From Streptosporangiales bacterium (lineage in GTDB: Bacteria > Actinomycetota > Actinomycetes > Streptosporangiales > WHST01): DNA of 64,000 bases. The stretch spans positions 1 to 64,000 of the forward strand of contig WHTA01000002.1 of NCBI GenBank assembly GCA_009379825.1. Reading direction: 5' to 3'. Made by a program: the position numbers and the translations under genes. Under the pieces are notes generated by a model. That model saw nothing but the letters and a program-made list of their open reading frames with translations, ran no database searches and was not told the origin of the DNA. Below are positions 30,781 to 42,805 of this stretch, one piece after another. The first letter of the stretch is position 1. Each line of letters starts with the position of its first letter.

Positions 30781-32988
30781 GTGGAGGGTCCAGAGGTTCA
30801 CTACGCCGAGGCAGTCATCGACAATGGCTCGTTCGGCAAGCAGGTCATCAGGTTCGAGACCGGTCGGCTGGCCCGGCTGGCGAACGGCTCCGCCGTCGCG
30901 TATCTCGGCGACACCATGGTGTTGTCCGCGACCACCGCGTCGAAGCAGCCGAAGGAGCACCTCGACTTCTTCCCCCTGACGGTCGACGTCGAGGAGAAGA
31001 TGTACGCGGTCGGCCGGATTCCCGGCTCGTTCTTCCGCCGGGAGGGGCGCCCGAGCACGGACGCCGTCCTCACCTGCCGGTTGACCGACCGCGCGCTGCG
31101 CCCGTCGTTCGTCGACGGTCTGCGCAACGAGGTGCAGATCGTGGCCACCGTGCTCTCGCTGGAGCCGGACCACATGTACGACGTCGTGGCGATGAACGCC
31201 GCGTACGCGTCCACGCTGCTGGCCGGCCTGCCGTTCAGCGGCCCGCTCGGCTCGGTGCGGATGGCGCTGGTCGACGGCGAATGGATCGCGTTCCCGACGC
31301 ACGAGCAGGTCGGCAAGGCCGTCTTCGACATGGTGATCGCCGGCCGGATGCTCGACGACGACGACGTCGCGATCATGATGGTCGAGGCGGAGGCCACCGG
31401 GGCCACCGTCGAGCTGGTGCGCGGTGGCGCGCAGGCGCCGACGGAGGAGATCGTGGCCAGCGGCCTGGAGGCCGCCAAGCCGCACATCAGGGTGCTCTGC
31501 CACGCGCAGGCCGACCTGGCCCGGCGCGCCGGCGTAACGCACGGCGAGTACCCGGTGGTCGTCGACTACCAGGAGGACGTCGCGGAGGCCGTCGAGGCGG
31601 CCGCGGCCGACGAGCTCGGCCGCGTGCTGACCATCGCGGACAAGCAGCAGCGCGAGTCCGAGACCGACCAGGTGAAGGCGAACGTCAAGGAGCAGCTCGC
31701 CGAGCGCTTCACCGAGCGCGAGAAGGAGATCTCCGCCGCGTTCAGGTCGCTGACCAAGAAGCTGGTCAGGCAGCGGATCATCCGCGACAAGGTGCGTATC
31801 GACGGGCGCGGGCTGGCCGACATCAGGCGGCTGTCGGCCGAGGTCGGCGTGGTGCCGCGGGTGCACGGCTCGGCGCTCTTCGAGCGCGGCGAGACCCAGG
31901 TGCTCGGCATCACCACGCTGAACATGCTCGGGCTGGAGCAGAAGCTCGACACGCTCTCGCCGGAGACGACGAAGCGGTACATGCACAACTACAACATGCC
32001 GCCGTTCTCCACCGGTGAGACCGGCCGCGTCGGGTCGCCGAAGCGGCGCGAGATCGGCCACGGTGCGCTCGCCGAGCGGGCCATCGAACCGGTGCTGCCG
32101 ACGCGGGAGGAGTTCCCGTACGCGATCCGCCAGGTGTCCGAGGCGATCGGCTCGAACGGGTCGACGTCGATGGGCTCGGTGTGCGCGAGCACCATGGGGC
32201 TGCTGCAGGCGGGCGTTCCGCTGAAGGCCACCATTGCCGGCATCGCCATGGGTCTGATCAGCGACAAGGACGACGACGGGCAGACCCAGTACGTGACGCT
32301 GACCGACATCCTCGGTGCCGAGGACGCGTTCGGCGACATGGACTTCAAGGTCGCAGGCAGCCGCGAGTACGTCACTGCGCTGCAGCTCGACACGAAGCTC
32401 GACGGCATCCCGGCGAACATCCTCGCCGGCGCGCTCACCCAGGCACGTGAGGCCAGGCTGACCATCCTCGGTGTGATGGAGGAGGCCATCTCCGCCCCGG
32501 CCGAGATGTCCCCGTACGCGCCGCGGATCATCACCATCAAGGTGCCGGTGGACAAGATCGGCGAGGTGATCGGGCCGAAGGGCAAGGTCATCAACACGAT
32601 CCAGGACGAGACCGGCGCGGACATCTCGATCGAGGACGACGGCACGATCTACATCGGTGCGTCCGACGGCAAGTCCGCCGAGGAGGCGCGTGCGCAGATC
32701 AACGCCATCGCCAACCCGCAGCTGCCCGAGGTCGGCGAGCGCTACCTGGGCACGGTCGTGAAGATCACGTCGTTCGGTGCGTTCATCTCGCTGCTGCCCG
32801 GCCGTGACGGGTTGCTGCACGTCTCCAACATGCGGGCCCTCAACGACAACAAGCGGGTCAACGAGGTGGAGGACGTGGCCAAGATCGGTGACAAGATCCA
32901 GGTGGAGATCACCGAGATCGACTCGCGCGGCAAGCTGTCGCTCGTGCCCGTGCTCGAGGGGAACTCCGAGGACGACGACGAGGAGTAA
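30781..32988 (+). CDS. pnp: Polyribonucleotide nucleotidyltransferase
   Basis: PNPase of 735 residues: two RNase PH domains (about 20-150 and 330-560) linked by a helical insertion, then KH ([21 protein letters not shown]) and S1 ([27 protein letters not shown]). It degrades and polymerises RNA 3' ends using phosphate. GTG 30781 lies after a GGAAGGAG-type site. It has its own upstream region of 212 bp after the rpsO terminator and ends at TAA. Confidence 0.97.
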   Translation: MEGPEVHYAEAVIDNGSFGKQVIRFETGRLARLANGSAVAYLGDTMVLSATTASKQPKEHLDFFPLTVDVEEKMYAVGRIPGSFFRREGRPSTDAVLTCRLTDRALRPSFVDGLRNEVQIVATVLSLEPDHMYDVVAMNAAYASTLLAGLPFSGPLGSVRMALVDGEWIAFPTHEQVGKAVFDMVIAGRMLDDDDVAIMMVEAEATGATVELVRGGAQAPTEEIVASGLEAAKPHIRVLCHAQADLARRAGVTHGEYPVVVDYQEDVAEAVEAAAADELGRVLTIADKQQRESETDQVKANVKEQLAERFTEREKEISAAFRSLTKKLVRQRIIRDKVRIDGRGLADIRRLSAEVGVVPRVHGSALFERGETQVLGITTLNMLGLEQKLDTLSPETTKRYMHNYNMPPFSTGETGRVGSPKRREIGHGALAERAIEPVLPTREEFPYAIRQVSEAIGSNGSTSMGSVCASTMGLLQAGVPLKATIAGIAMGLISDKDDDGQTQYVTLTDILGAEDAFGDMDFKVAGSREYVTALQLDTKLDGIPANILAGALTQAREARLTILGVMEEAISAPAEMSPYAPRIITIKVPVDKIGEVIGPKGKVINTIQDETGADISIEDDGTIYIGASDGKSAEEARAQINAIANPQLPEVGERYLGTVVKITSFGAFISLLPGRDGLLHVSNMRALNDNKRVNEVEDVAKIGDKIQVEITEIDSRGKLSLVPVLEGNSEDDDEE

Positions 32989-33028
32989 CGGCGCGTCCCG
33001 GGGGATTCCAACGGCGAAGCGAGGTGCT

Positions 33029-35121
<2,093 letters not shown>

Positions 35122-35246
35122 GTAATACGGCAGTCAAGACTGTTCGTCGCACCGTCCTTCGCGATGATCGTTCTTCCCCGACTGGTAACTTGGCGCGCGC
35201 TGAGGTGCCGACGACTCGGGGAGGTAGGCCGCGCACGGCTGCGACG

Positions 35247-36873
35247 ATGGCAAGAACGGACGGGGACCAAGCAGTCGAGCTCGAGGAGCGGCCCAGCCTG
35301 ACCGACACCGGTGGCGCCGCCGCTGGCACCGTCGGGCCCGCGCGTACCGACTGGATCGTGTAAGGGCGCGCTGAGCTGGCTGCTGGCGAACCTGGGCTGG
35401 ACGTTCGTGCTCGCCGCCACCGGGTTCGTGGTGTTCGTGCTGTGGCTGGCCTTCAGCAGGTACGGGAACATCCCGCTCGGCAGCGACGACGAGAAGCCGG
35501 AGTTCCGCACGGTCTCATGGATCGCCATGATGTTCAGCGCGGGTATGGGCATCGGCCTGATGTTCTTCGGCATGGCGGAGCCGCTGACCTTCTTCATGGG
35601 CCCGCCGCCAGGCACCGAGCCTGCCAGGAGCCAGGCGGCGATCGAGACGGCCATGGCGACGTCCCTGTTCCACTGGACGCTGCACCCGTGGGCGATCTAC
35701 GCGGTGCTGGGCCTGGCCATCGCGTATAGCTCCTTCCGCCGCGGCCGCCGGCAGCTGATCAGCGCCGCCTTCGTACCGCTGCTCGGCAGGCGGCGCGCCG
35801 AGGGCCCGGTGAGCAAGCTGATCGACGCGCTCGCGTTGTTCGCCACGCTGTTCGGGTCGGCCGCCTCGCTCGGCATCGGCGCGCTGCAGATCAAGACCGG
35901 CATGCAGGAAGCGGGCTGGATCGCCGGTCTCGGACCGTCCGTGCTGGTCCCGATCATCGTCGTGTTGACCGTGTGTTTCATCCTGTCCGCCGTCTCCGGC
36001 ATCGCACGGGGCATCCAGTACCTGTCGAACCTCAACATGGTGCTTGCGGCGCTGCTCGCGCTCTTCCTGTTCGTCGTCGGCCCGACCGTCCTCATCATGC
36101 AGCTCCTGCCGACCTCGGTCGGGACGTACCTCCAGGACTTCGGCACGATGGCGGCTCGCTCGGGCGCGACCGGCGGCAAGGAGATGGACAAGTTCCTGTC
36201 CACCTGGACGATCTTCTACTGGGCGTGGTGGATCTCCTGGACGCCGTTCGTCGGGATGTTCCTCGCCCGGATCAGCCGCGGCCGCACCGTGCGGCAGTTC
36301 GTGGCCGGCGTGATCCTGGTGCCCAGCCTGGTGAGCCTGGTCTGGTTCTCGATCTTCGGCGGCACCGCGATCGACGAGCAGCGGAAGGGCGGCAACCCCT
36401 TCGGGGACGGCTTCCCCGAGGAGATCACCTTCAACGTGCTGCAGCAGCTGCCGTGGACCGGCATCACGTCGGTGGTGGTCATGGCGTTGGTGGCCATCTT
36501 CTTCGTCTCAGGTGCCGACGCGGCGTCGATCGTGATGGGCACGTTGTCGCAGCGCGGATCCATCGAGCCGCGCCGCTGGATGGTCATCTTCTGGGGAGCC
36601 GCGACCGGCGGGAACAAGGCGCTCCAGGGCATCCAGAACCCGACCTTCATCGGCGCGCTGCCGTTTGCGATCGTGCTCGTGCTGCTGTGTTTCTCGCTGA
36701 CCAGGGACCTGCGTACCGACCCGATGATGCAGCGCGACGCCAAGGGCTCGGACGTGCTCGAGACCGCGGTCGTCAAGGGCGCCAAGGAACACAGCGGGGG
36801 GTTCGAGCTGGTCATCAGCGAGGCCAACGGCGCCGACGGGTCGGCAGACTCGGGTAGCCAGCGGCAGAACTAG
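35247..36873 (+). pseudogene. BCCT transporter, first membrane helix lost
   Basis: A betaine/carnitine/choline-type transporter. A first frame (ATG 35247) encodes a cytoplasmic tail ending RTDWIV, then stops at TAA 35361. From about 35363 another frame continues with GALSWLLANLGWTFVLAAT and runs intact to 36873, including MMFSAGMGIGLMFFGMAEPL and the WTIFYWAWWISWTPFVGMF core. In intact BCCT proteins about 25-30 residues (TM1) separate WIVFG from that point, so an out-of-frame deletion of roughly 80-90 bp is likely. A late internal start could still make an 11-helix protein, but the missing helix argues against function. Confidence 0.8.
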
Positions 36874-36960
36874 CCGCAGGGGGTGGACGCCGGACCGACA
36901 CCTTCGCCATGATCAACATCCGAGGGGGTACGACTCGGGGGTAGACGGAGGTACTCGGCG

Positions 36961-38538
36961 GTGGCCGCTACGTTCAGCACGGCGGGTCGTGGCGGTGACG
37001 TCGTGATCCGGGGCGCAACGGTGGTGGACGGGCTCCTCGGCACGCCCGAGGTACGCGACGTCCTGCTCGACGGCGCGCGGATCGCGGCCGTGGAGCCCGC
37101 CGGCGCGATCCCGTCCGAGGGGTACCGCAGCCTCGACGCAGGCGACCTGGTGCTCGCGCCCGGGTTCATCGACGTGCACTCGCACGCGGACAACGCGCCG
37201 CTGCTCGACGAGGACGACACCACGAAGATCCTGCAGGGCGTCACCACGGAGGTCGTCGGCAACTGCGGGTTCTCGCTGGCTCCCGTCGGGCATGGCAGGC
37301 GGGCCGAGCTGGCCGCGCTGACCAGCCGGATCTTCCCCGAGCTGCCGTGGGGCTGGTCGTCGTTCGCGGAGCTGCTCGACCGGCTCGACACCGCCGGGTA
37401 CGTGACGAACTACGTGCCGCTTGCCGGGCACGGCACGCTGCGGCTCGCCGTGGCCGGCATGGCGAACAAGCCGACCACCCGGCCGCAGCGCCGGCAGATG
37501 GGGGAGCTGCTGCGCGCGGCGATGGACGCCGGCTGCTTCGGCCTGTCCAGCGGTCTGATCTACCCGCCAGCGGTGTTCAGCGACGCCGACGAGCTGGTCG
37601 AGCTGGCGAAGTGGCTGCCGGACGGCGGGATCTACGCGACCCACATGCGCAACGAGGGTGAGCACCTGGCGCAGAGCATCGACGAGGCGTTGACCATCGG
37701 CCGGTCGGCCGACCGCGCCGTGCAGATCTCCCACCTGAAGGCCGCCGGCCGGCCGAGCTGGGGGAGCGTGCCTGCGGCGCTCGAGCAGCTCGCCGCGGCG
37801 CGGGAGGCGGGCCAGCCGGTCACCCAGGACGTCTACCCGTACACGGCGTCTTCCACCATGCTGACCACCTGGCTGCCGGCGTGGTTCCAGGAGGATGGTG
37901 AGCCCGACATGCTTGCCGGCCTCGCCGACCCGCCGACCCTCGACCGGCTCCGGGCGGAGTGCAGCGACGCGTGGGACGAGGTGCTCGTCGCGTCCACCGC
38001 AAGCCACGAGCTGGAGGGGCTGACCGTCAGGGAGATCGGCGAGCGGCTCGGCTGCGACCCGTTCGACGCCTTCGTCGAGGTGCTGTGCAGGGAACGGCTG
38101 CGGGTGTCCGCGGTGATGTTCAGCATGACCGAGGACGACCTCGTCGCCGGCCTGCTCGACGACCACACGATGATCGGTTCCGACGGGCTGCCGCCCGGTG
38201 TCGGCGGCAAGCCGCATCCGCGGCTGTTCGGTACTTTCCCGCGGGTGCTCGGCCGGTACGTACGGGAGCGGCAGCTGCTCGACCTGAGCGTCGCCGTACA
38301 CAAGATGACCGCGCTGCCCGCCGCCACGTTCGGCCTGGCCGACCGCGGCAGCATCCGGCCGGGCATGGTCGCCGACCTGGTCGCGTTCGACCCGGCCGAG
38401 GTGCGCGACGTCGGCGACTACCGCGACCCTGTGCACGCGCCGACCGGGATCAGCTGGGTCATGCAGGCCGGCAAGTTCGTGGTGAGCGCCGGACGCTGGC
38501 ACGGCGAGCGCCAGGGCCAGCGGCTGACCCGCGGCTGA
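36961..38538 (+). CDS. D-aminoacylase-like amidohydrolase
   Basis: A 525-residue metal-dependent amidohydrolase of the N-acyl-D-amino-acid deacylase group. The opening strand VVIRGATVVDG, the metal site DVHSHAD near residue 73, the VTTEVVGNCGFS stretch and the later QISHLKAAG and DGLPP fit the urease-like fold of this family. GTG 36961 has GGAGG upstream. It could act on N-acyl-D-amino acids or related amides. It stands alone between the broken transporter and the riboswitch. Confidence 0.87.
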   Translation: MAATFSTAGRGGDVVIRGATVVDGLLGTPEVRDVLLDGARIAAVEPAGAIPSEGYRSLDAGDLVLAPGFIDVHSHADNAPLLDEDDTTKILQGVTTEVVGNCGFSLAPVGHGRRAELAALTSRIFPELPWGWSSFAELLDRLDTAGYVTNYVPLAGHGTLRLAVAGMANKPTTRPQRRQMGELLRAAMDAGCFGLSSGLIYPPAVFSDADELVELAKWLPDGGIYATHMRNEGEHLAQSIDEALTIGRSADRAVQISHLKAAGRPSWGSVPAALEQLAAAREAGQPVTQDVYPYTASSTMLTTWLPAWFQEDGEPDMLAGLADPPTLDRLRAECSDAWDEVLVASTASHELEGLTVREIGERLGCDPFDAFVEVLCRERLRVSAVMFSMTEDDLVAGLLDDHTMIGSDGLPPGVGGKPHPRLFGTFPRVLGRYVRERQLLDLSVAVHKMTALPAATFGLADRGSIRPGMVADLVAFDPAEVRDVGDYRDPVHAPTGISWVMQAGKFVVSAGRWHGERQGQRLTRG

Positions 38539-38588
38539 GCCCGCCGGTGCTGCGCATCGGTACCATGGGTGCTCAGACAACTCGATAC

Positions 38589-38677
38589 GTGGTCGTCCAG
38601 GGGAAGCCGGTGCGAATCCGGCGCTGACCCGCAACCGTGAGCCCGTCCCGGGTGAGCCGGAGAACCTGAGCGACCAC
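38589..38677 (+). ncRNA. Cobalamin riboswitch
   Basis: The conserved B12 core is visible: GGGAAGCCGGTGCGAATCC, then GACCCGCAACCGTGAGCCC, then GAGCCGGAGAACCTG. P1 is closed by GTGGTCG (38589-38595) and CGACCAC (38671-38677). It lies upstream of an ECF transporter operon, so B12 or a precursor should control uptake of itself. The core is typical and needs no unusual fold. Downstream hairpins at 38687-38758 are the likely expression platform. Confidence 0.93.
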
Positions 38678-38735
38678 CTGCGGCTCCTCCGTCGAGGTTT
38701 GCGGGACGGAGCCCGGACCGCCCGGTCCGGTCGCC

Positions 38736-38758
38736 GTCCCCGTGCACTGCACGGGGAC
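38736..38758 (+). terminator. Riboswitch expression-platform hairpin
   Basis: GTCCCCGTGC (38736-38745), a three-base loop, GCACGGGGAC (38749-38758). Two smaller stems precede it: CTCCGTC/GACGGAG (38687-38693, 38705-38711) and CCGGACC/GGTCCGG (38713-38719, 38724-38730). Together they form a stack of exclusive or serial hairpins between aptamer and gene. There is no T-run, so it may act by Rho or by hiding a start. Confidence 0.45.
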
Positions 38759-38815
38759 TCGTACTGTCCGGGCGTGCGGGGTCCGGTGCGCGCACTCACC
38801 GACCCCGAGAGGCAA

Positions 38816-39946
38816 GTGAAGGCAGTGCTACGTGTTGCCCCGCGGGGCTTGCATCCGATCGCCTGGTGGTTGTGGGCGCTCGGGTTGGCGACCGCGGCGA
38901 GCCGCACCACCAACCCCCTCCTGCTCGGCCTGGTCCTCGGCTGCGTCGCGCTCGTCGTCGTCACCAAGCGCGGCGACGCGCCGTGGGCCCGCGGGTTCCG
39001 CGTCTACCTGGTCCTCGGGCTGGTCGTCGTCGCCATCCGGGTGGCGTTCCACATGCTGCTCGGCACCGGCGGCAGCAGCGACGACCCGGTGCTGTTCGAG
39101 CTGCCCACCGTGCCCCTGCCGGAGTGGCTGGCCGGCATCAGGCTCGGCGGTCCGGTGCTGCTCGGCGGTGTGCTGGCCGCGGCGTACGAGGGGCTGCGGC
39201 TGGCCACCCTGCTGTGCTGCGTGGGTGCCGCGAACGTGCTGGCGAACCCGAAGCGGGCGCTGCGCGCGCTACCCGGCGCACTGCACGAGGTCGGGGTCGC
39301 CGTGGTGATCGCGCTGACCGTCGCGCCGCAGGTCATCGAGAGCGGCCAGCGGGTGCTGCGGGCGCGGCGGCTGCGCGGCGCGACAGGCGGCTGGCTGCGG
39401 CGGCTGCGCGGGCTCGCCGTGCCGGTGCTGCAGGACGCGCTCAACCGGTCGCTGGCGCTGGCCGCGGCGATGGACTCCCGCGGGTACGGCCGCACGGTCA
39501 CCGCGTCGGCCGCCAGCAGGAGAGCCACCGCGGTGCTGGTCGTCGGCGGCCTGGTCGGGGTGTGCCTCGGTGCGTACGGCCTGCTGGACGGCGCCGCGCC
39601 GGCCGTGCTCGGCCTGCCGATGCTGGGCCTGGGCGTCGCGCTGTGCGTCGCCGGCCTGGTGGCCGGCGGGCGCCGGGTCAGCCGGACGAGCTACCGGCCG
39701 GACCCGTGGCGGTTGCCGGAGTGGCTGGTCGCCGGCAGCGGAGTGGTCGCGGCGGCGCTCGTCGTCGCCAGCTCGGCGGCGGTGGCCCAGGCGGCCGAGC
39801 AGCCGCTGGCCGCACCGCAGCTGGGCTGGCTGCCGCTGCTCGCCGTGCTGGTCGCGTGCGCGCCCGCGGTCGTGGCGCCGGCGCCGGTACGTACGGGGGA
39901 GACCGGCACACCAGGCCCCCGGTGGCCGGCCGAGGTGGTCGGATGA
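38816..39946 (+). CDS. ecfT: ECF transporter T component
   Basis: Transmembrane energy-coupling protein of about 376 residues with several membrane helices. The two EcfT motifs that grip the ATPases are visible: RARRLRGATG and AMDSRGYG. The region after about residue 240 has further hydrophobic helices that are longer than in minimal EcfT. The start is uncertain (GTG 38816 or 38825), with GAGAGG just upstream. Preceded by a B12 riboswitch and overlapping ecfA by ATGA. Confidence 0.88.
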   Translation: MKAVLRVAPRGLHPIAWWLWALGLATAASRTTNPLLLGLVLGCVALVVVTKRGDAPWARGFRVYLVLGLVVVAIRVAFHMLLGTGGSSDDPVLFELPTVPLPEWLAGIRLGGPVLLGGVLAAAYEGLRLATLLCCVGAANVLANPKRALRALPGALHEVGVAVVIALTVAPQVIESGQRVLRARRLRGATGGWLRRLRGLAVPVLQDALNRSLALAAAMDSRGYGRTVTASAASRRATAVLVVGGLVGVCLGAYGLLDGAAPAVLGLPMLGLGVALCVAGLVAGGRRVSRTSYRPDPWRLPEWLVAGSGVVAAALVVASSAAVAQAAEQPLAAPQLGWLPLLAVLVACAPAVVAPAPVRTGETGTPGPRWPAEVVG

Positions 39947-41571
39947 TCCACCTCGAGCAGGTCACCGTGACGTACACCGACGCCGCTGCGCCGACCCTGG
40001 TGGACGCCGACCTCACCGTCCCTGAAGGCGAGCTGTGCCTGGTCGTCGGGCGTACCGGGGCGGGTAAGTCCACCCTGCTCGGCTTGGTCACCGGTCTGGT
40101 GCCGCACTTCACCGGCGGCACGGTGGCGGGCCGGGTCACGGTCGCCGGCCGCGACACCCGCACCCACCGGCCCAGAGAGCTCGCCGACGTGGTCGGCCGG
40201 GTGGGCCAGGACCCGCTCGCCGGGTTCGTCACGGACACCGTCAAGGAGGAGCTCGCGTACGGCATGGAGCAGCTCGCGCTCCCCGCCGACGTGATGCGCA
40301 AGCGGGTCGAGGAGACGCTCGACCTGCTCGGGCTCGCGGACCTGCGCGGGCGGTCGCTGCGCACGTTATCCGGCGGCCAGCAGCAACGGGTGGCGATCGG
40401 CTCGGTGCTCACCGCCCATCCGAGCGTGCTGGTGCTCGACGAGCCGACGTCCGCGCTCGATCCGGGCGGCGCCGAGGAGGTGCTCGCCGCCGTCACCAGG
40501 CTGGTGCACGACCTGGGCGTGACGGTGCTGCTCGCCGAGCACCGGCTGGAGCGCGTGGTGCAGTACGCCGACCGGGTGGTGGCGGTGGCGGCCGACGGCT
40601 CGGTCACCGACGGCCCGCCGGCGGGCATGCTGCTGACGACCGAGGTCGCGCCGCCGGTCGTCGAGCTCGGCCGGCTCGCCGGCTGGCGGCCGCTGCCGCT
40701 TTCCGTACGGGACGCGCGCCGGCTCGCCGGCCCGCTGCGTGAGCGGCTGGCGGCGGCCACGCCGCCGCCGTCGGCGAACGGCGCCGGCGACACCCTGCTG
40801 GCCGCACGCGGCGTGCTGGTCAGGCACGGCGACGTGGTTGCCGTACGTGCCGTCGACCTGGAGCTGTCCGCGGGCGAGGTCACCGCGCTGATGGGACGCA
40901 ACGGGGCGGGCAAGTCGTCGCTGCTGTGGGCGCTGCAGGGCAGCGGTCCGCGGCACGGCGGCACCGTACGGGTCGGCGCCGCGGACCCCGGCCGGCTATC
41001 GGCGGCGCAGGCGCGGTCGCTGGTGGCGCTCGTACCGCAGACACCTGGCGACCTGCTCTACCTGGAGACGGTCGACGAGGAGTGCGCGCAGGCCGACGCC
41101 GAGTCCGCCGTACCGGCCGACGCGACCCGTGCGCTGCTGGACGAGCTGGCGCCGGGTATCGACGGCGCACGGCACCCGGACGACCTGTCCGAGGGCCAGC
41201 GGCTCGCCCTGGTGCTCGCGGTGCAGCTCGTCGGCCGGCCGTCGGTGGTGCTGCTGGACGAGCCCACCCGCGGGTTGGACTACCCGGCGAAGCGGCGGCT
41301 GGCGGAGGTGTTGCGTTCGCTGGCCAGCGACGGCGCCAGCGTGCTCGTGGCGACGCACGACGTGGAGTTCGCGGCCGGCGTTGCCGGCCGCGTGGTGGTG
41401 CTCGCCGGCGGCGAGGTCGTCGCCGACGACGCGGCCGCGGCGGTGGTCGTCTCGTCGCCGCTGTTCGCGCCCCAGGTGGCCAAGGTGCTCCGTACGGGAC
41501 CGTGGCTGACCGTCGACGAGGTACGGCGCGGGCTGCCGGACCTCGCCGCACCGACGGGCGAGGGCCGGTGA
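39943..41571 (+). CDS. ecfA: ECF transporter ATPases, fused EcfA-EcfA
   Basis: A single 542-residue chain with two ABC ATPase domains. The first has Walker A GRTGAGKST, signature LSGGQQQRV and LVLDEPTSALD; the second has GRNGAGKSS, signature-like LSEGQRLAL and VLLDEPTRGLD. The second signature is degenerate (SEGQ), as in many EcfA pairs. Fusion of both halves is typical of some actinobacteria. The domains are joined by a linker near residue 270. It overlaps both ecfT and ecfS by 4 bp. Confidence 0.93.
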   Translation: MIHLEQVTVTYTDAAAPTLVDADLTVPEGELCLVVGRTGAGKSTLLGLVTGLVPHFTGGTVAGRVTVAGRDTRTHRPRELADVVGRVGQDPLAGFVTDTVKEELAYGMEQLALPADVMRKRVEETLDLLGLADLRGRSLRTLSGGQQQRVAIGSVLTAHPSVLVLDEPTSALDPGGAEEVLAAVTRLVHDLGVTVLLAEHRLERVVQYADRVVAVAADGSVTDGPPAGMLLTTEVAPPVVELGRLAGWRPLPLSVRDARRLAGPLRERLAAATPPPSANGAGDTLLAARGVLVRHGDVVAVRAVDLELSAGEVTALMGRNGAGKSSLLWALQGSGPRHGGTVRVGAADPGRLSAAQARSLVALVPQTPGDLLYLETVDEECAQADAESAVPADATRALLDELAPGIDGARHPDDLSEGQRLALVLAVQLVGRPSVVLLDEPTRGLDYPAKRRLAEVLRSLASDGASVLVATHDVEFAAGVAGRVVVLAGGEVVADDAAAAVVVSSPLFAPQVAKVLRTGPWLTVDEVRRGLPDLAAPTGEGR

Positions 41572-42374
41572 CCGGGCCGGCGGCGGTGCGGCTGCGGCCG
41601 TGGTCGGTGGTGGCGCTGGTGGCCTCGTCCGTCGTCGGGCTGGTGATGTTCGGCTGGCCGTTCTTCATGACGCCGGGGTCGAGCTTCAGCGCGGCACACG
41701 AGGCGCCGCTGCTGTTCGCGACGCTGTTGCTGTTGGTCGTCGCCGTGGTGCTCGCCCAGCTGGCCGAGGGCGGTATCGACGTGAAAGCGCTCGCGCTGCT
41801 CGGCGTGCTGACGGCGATCGGTGCGGTGCTGCGGCCGTTGGGCGCCGGGCTGGCCGGCCTGGAGACCGTCTTCTTCCTGCTCGTCGTCGCTGGCCGGGTG
41901 CTCGGGCCAGGCTTCGGGTTCGTGCTCGGCAGCACGACGCTGTTCGCGTCCGCGCTGCTCACCGGCGGCGTCGGTCCGTGGCTGCCGTTCCAGATGTTCG
42001 CCGCGGCCTGGGTGGGGCTCGGCGCCGGGCTGCTCCCGCCCGCCCGCGGCCGCGCGGAGGTCGTCCTGCTGGCCGGCTACGGCGCGCTGTCGGCGTTCCT
42101 CTACGGGTTCGCGATCAACCTCTCCGCCTGGCCGTTCGTGCTCGGCGGCGACACCGCGCTTTCGTTCGACCCGGCGGCGTCCGCCTGGACGAACCTGCAC
42201 CGGTACGTGCTTTACGACCTGGCCACCTCGCTGGGGTGGGACGCCGGCCGGGCCCTCACGAATGCGGTGCTGATCGCGGTGACCGGCCGCGTGCTGCTCG
42301 CGACGCTGCGCCGGGCGGTGCGCAAGGCGGCCTTCCACGCGCCGGTGCGCTTCGGGCCGGACCAAGTGCGCTAG
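41568..42374 (+). CDS. ECF substrate-binding S component (B12-type candidate)
   Basis: A 268-residue membrane protein with about six or more helices. Riboswitch control and operon position make it the substrate-specific subunit of the ECF transporter, likely for cobalamin or a B12 building block. Hydrophobic helices include SVVALVASSVVGLVMFGWPFF and LLVVAVVLAQL. It does not match the short, compact folate or biotin S proteins. The substrate is inferred from the riboswitch. A T-rich terminator follows at 42381. Confidence 0.8.
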   Translation: MTGPAAVRLRPWSVVALVASSVVGLVMFGWPFFMTPGSSFSAAHEAPLLFATLLLLVVAVVLAQLAEGGIDVKALALLGVLTAIGAVLRPLGAGLAGLETVFFLLVVAGRVLGPGFGFVLGSTTLFASALLTGGVGPWLPFQMFAAAWVGLGAGLLPPARGRAEVVLLAGYGALSAFLYGFAINLSAWPFVLGGDTALSFDPAASAWTNLHRYVLYDLATSLGWDAGRALTNAVLIAVTGRVLLATLRRAVRKAAFHAPVRFGPDQVR

Positions 42375-42380
42375 ATCACA

Positions 42381-42421
42381 CCGACTCTTGACGGTTCCAA
42401 GGAAGACAAGCGTCGGTTTTT
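42381..42421 (+). terminator. ECF operon terminator
   Basis: CCGAC-T-CTTG (42381-42390) pairs with CAAG-C-GTCGG (42407-42416) with one mismatch, then TTTTT at 42417-42421. The inner loop can form a second small stem (TTCC/GGAA). It sits 7 bp after the S-component stop and is one of the better U-run terminators in the window. Confidence 0.8.
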
Positions 42422-42512
42422 GAGTTTCAATGGATATGTACGGCGGTGGTTGATGATCCGCTGATACAGATACCAGACGTAAGACATGATGACCATCGAG
42501 GAGGAGATAGCA

Positions 42513-42638
42513 ATGGCGACGGTATGGGCACTGCTGGCCGGTGAGGCGGCGCTGGGTGTCGTCCTGTCAGTGGTGGCAGCGAAGTGGATCATGAGCTCGC
42601 GTTCCCGTACCGCTCCGGCGCAGCACGAGGCTCGCTGA
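42513..42638 (+). CDS. 41-residue membrane protein
   Basis: A small ORF with a very strong ribosome site, GAGGAGGAG, six bases before ATG 42513. It encodes a single hydrophobic helix (WALLAGEAALGVVLSVVAAKW) followed by a short polar tail ending QHEAR. It lies between the ECF terminator (42381-42421) and another terminator (42668-42695), so it is its own transcription unit. The spacer 42422-42512 is AT-rich and contains TTG-type boxes but no clear promoter pair. The function is unknown; many bacterial single-helix proteins modulate larger membrane partners. Confidence 0.65.
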   Translation: MATVWALLAGEAALGVVLSVVAAKWIMSSRSRTAPAQHEAR

Positions 42639-42667
42639 TCCTCACCTCGCTCGACGAGCATTAGACC

Positions 42668-42695
42668 AGGCTCCCGGCCCACCGGCCGGGAGCCT
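42668..42695 (+). terminator. Terminator after the 41-residue protein
   Basis: A perfect 12-bp stem AGGCTCCCGGCC (42668-42679) and GGCCGGGAGCCT (42684-42695) with a CACC loop, followed by GACGCATTTC. It may also stop transcription from the opposite lipoprotein gene. Confidence 0.75.
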
Positions 42696-42805
42696 GACGC
42701 ATTTCCGCCCGGCCTTGCCGCCGGGGCGGCGGCGGAGGCTGCGGTCGCCGGGCAACGGCTGGCGGACTGGCGGCAGGGGCATGCTTCTCCTCTGCCGGCG
42801 GCCGG

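Noticed and set aside
38866-39942. A long upstream extension of the fused ECF ATPase in the same frame
   Set aside because: The extension overlaps ecfT out of frame and has low-complexity Arg/Ala/Gly content; the ATG at 39943, overlapping the ecfT stop, begins the ATPase domain.
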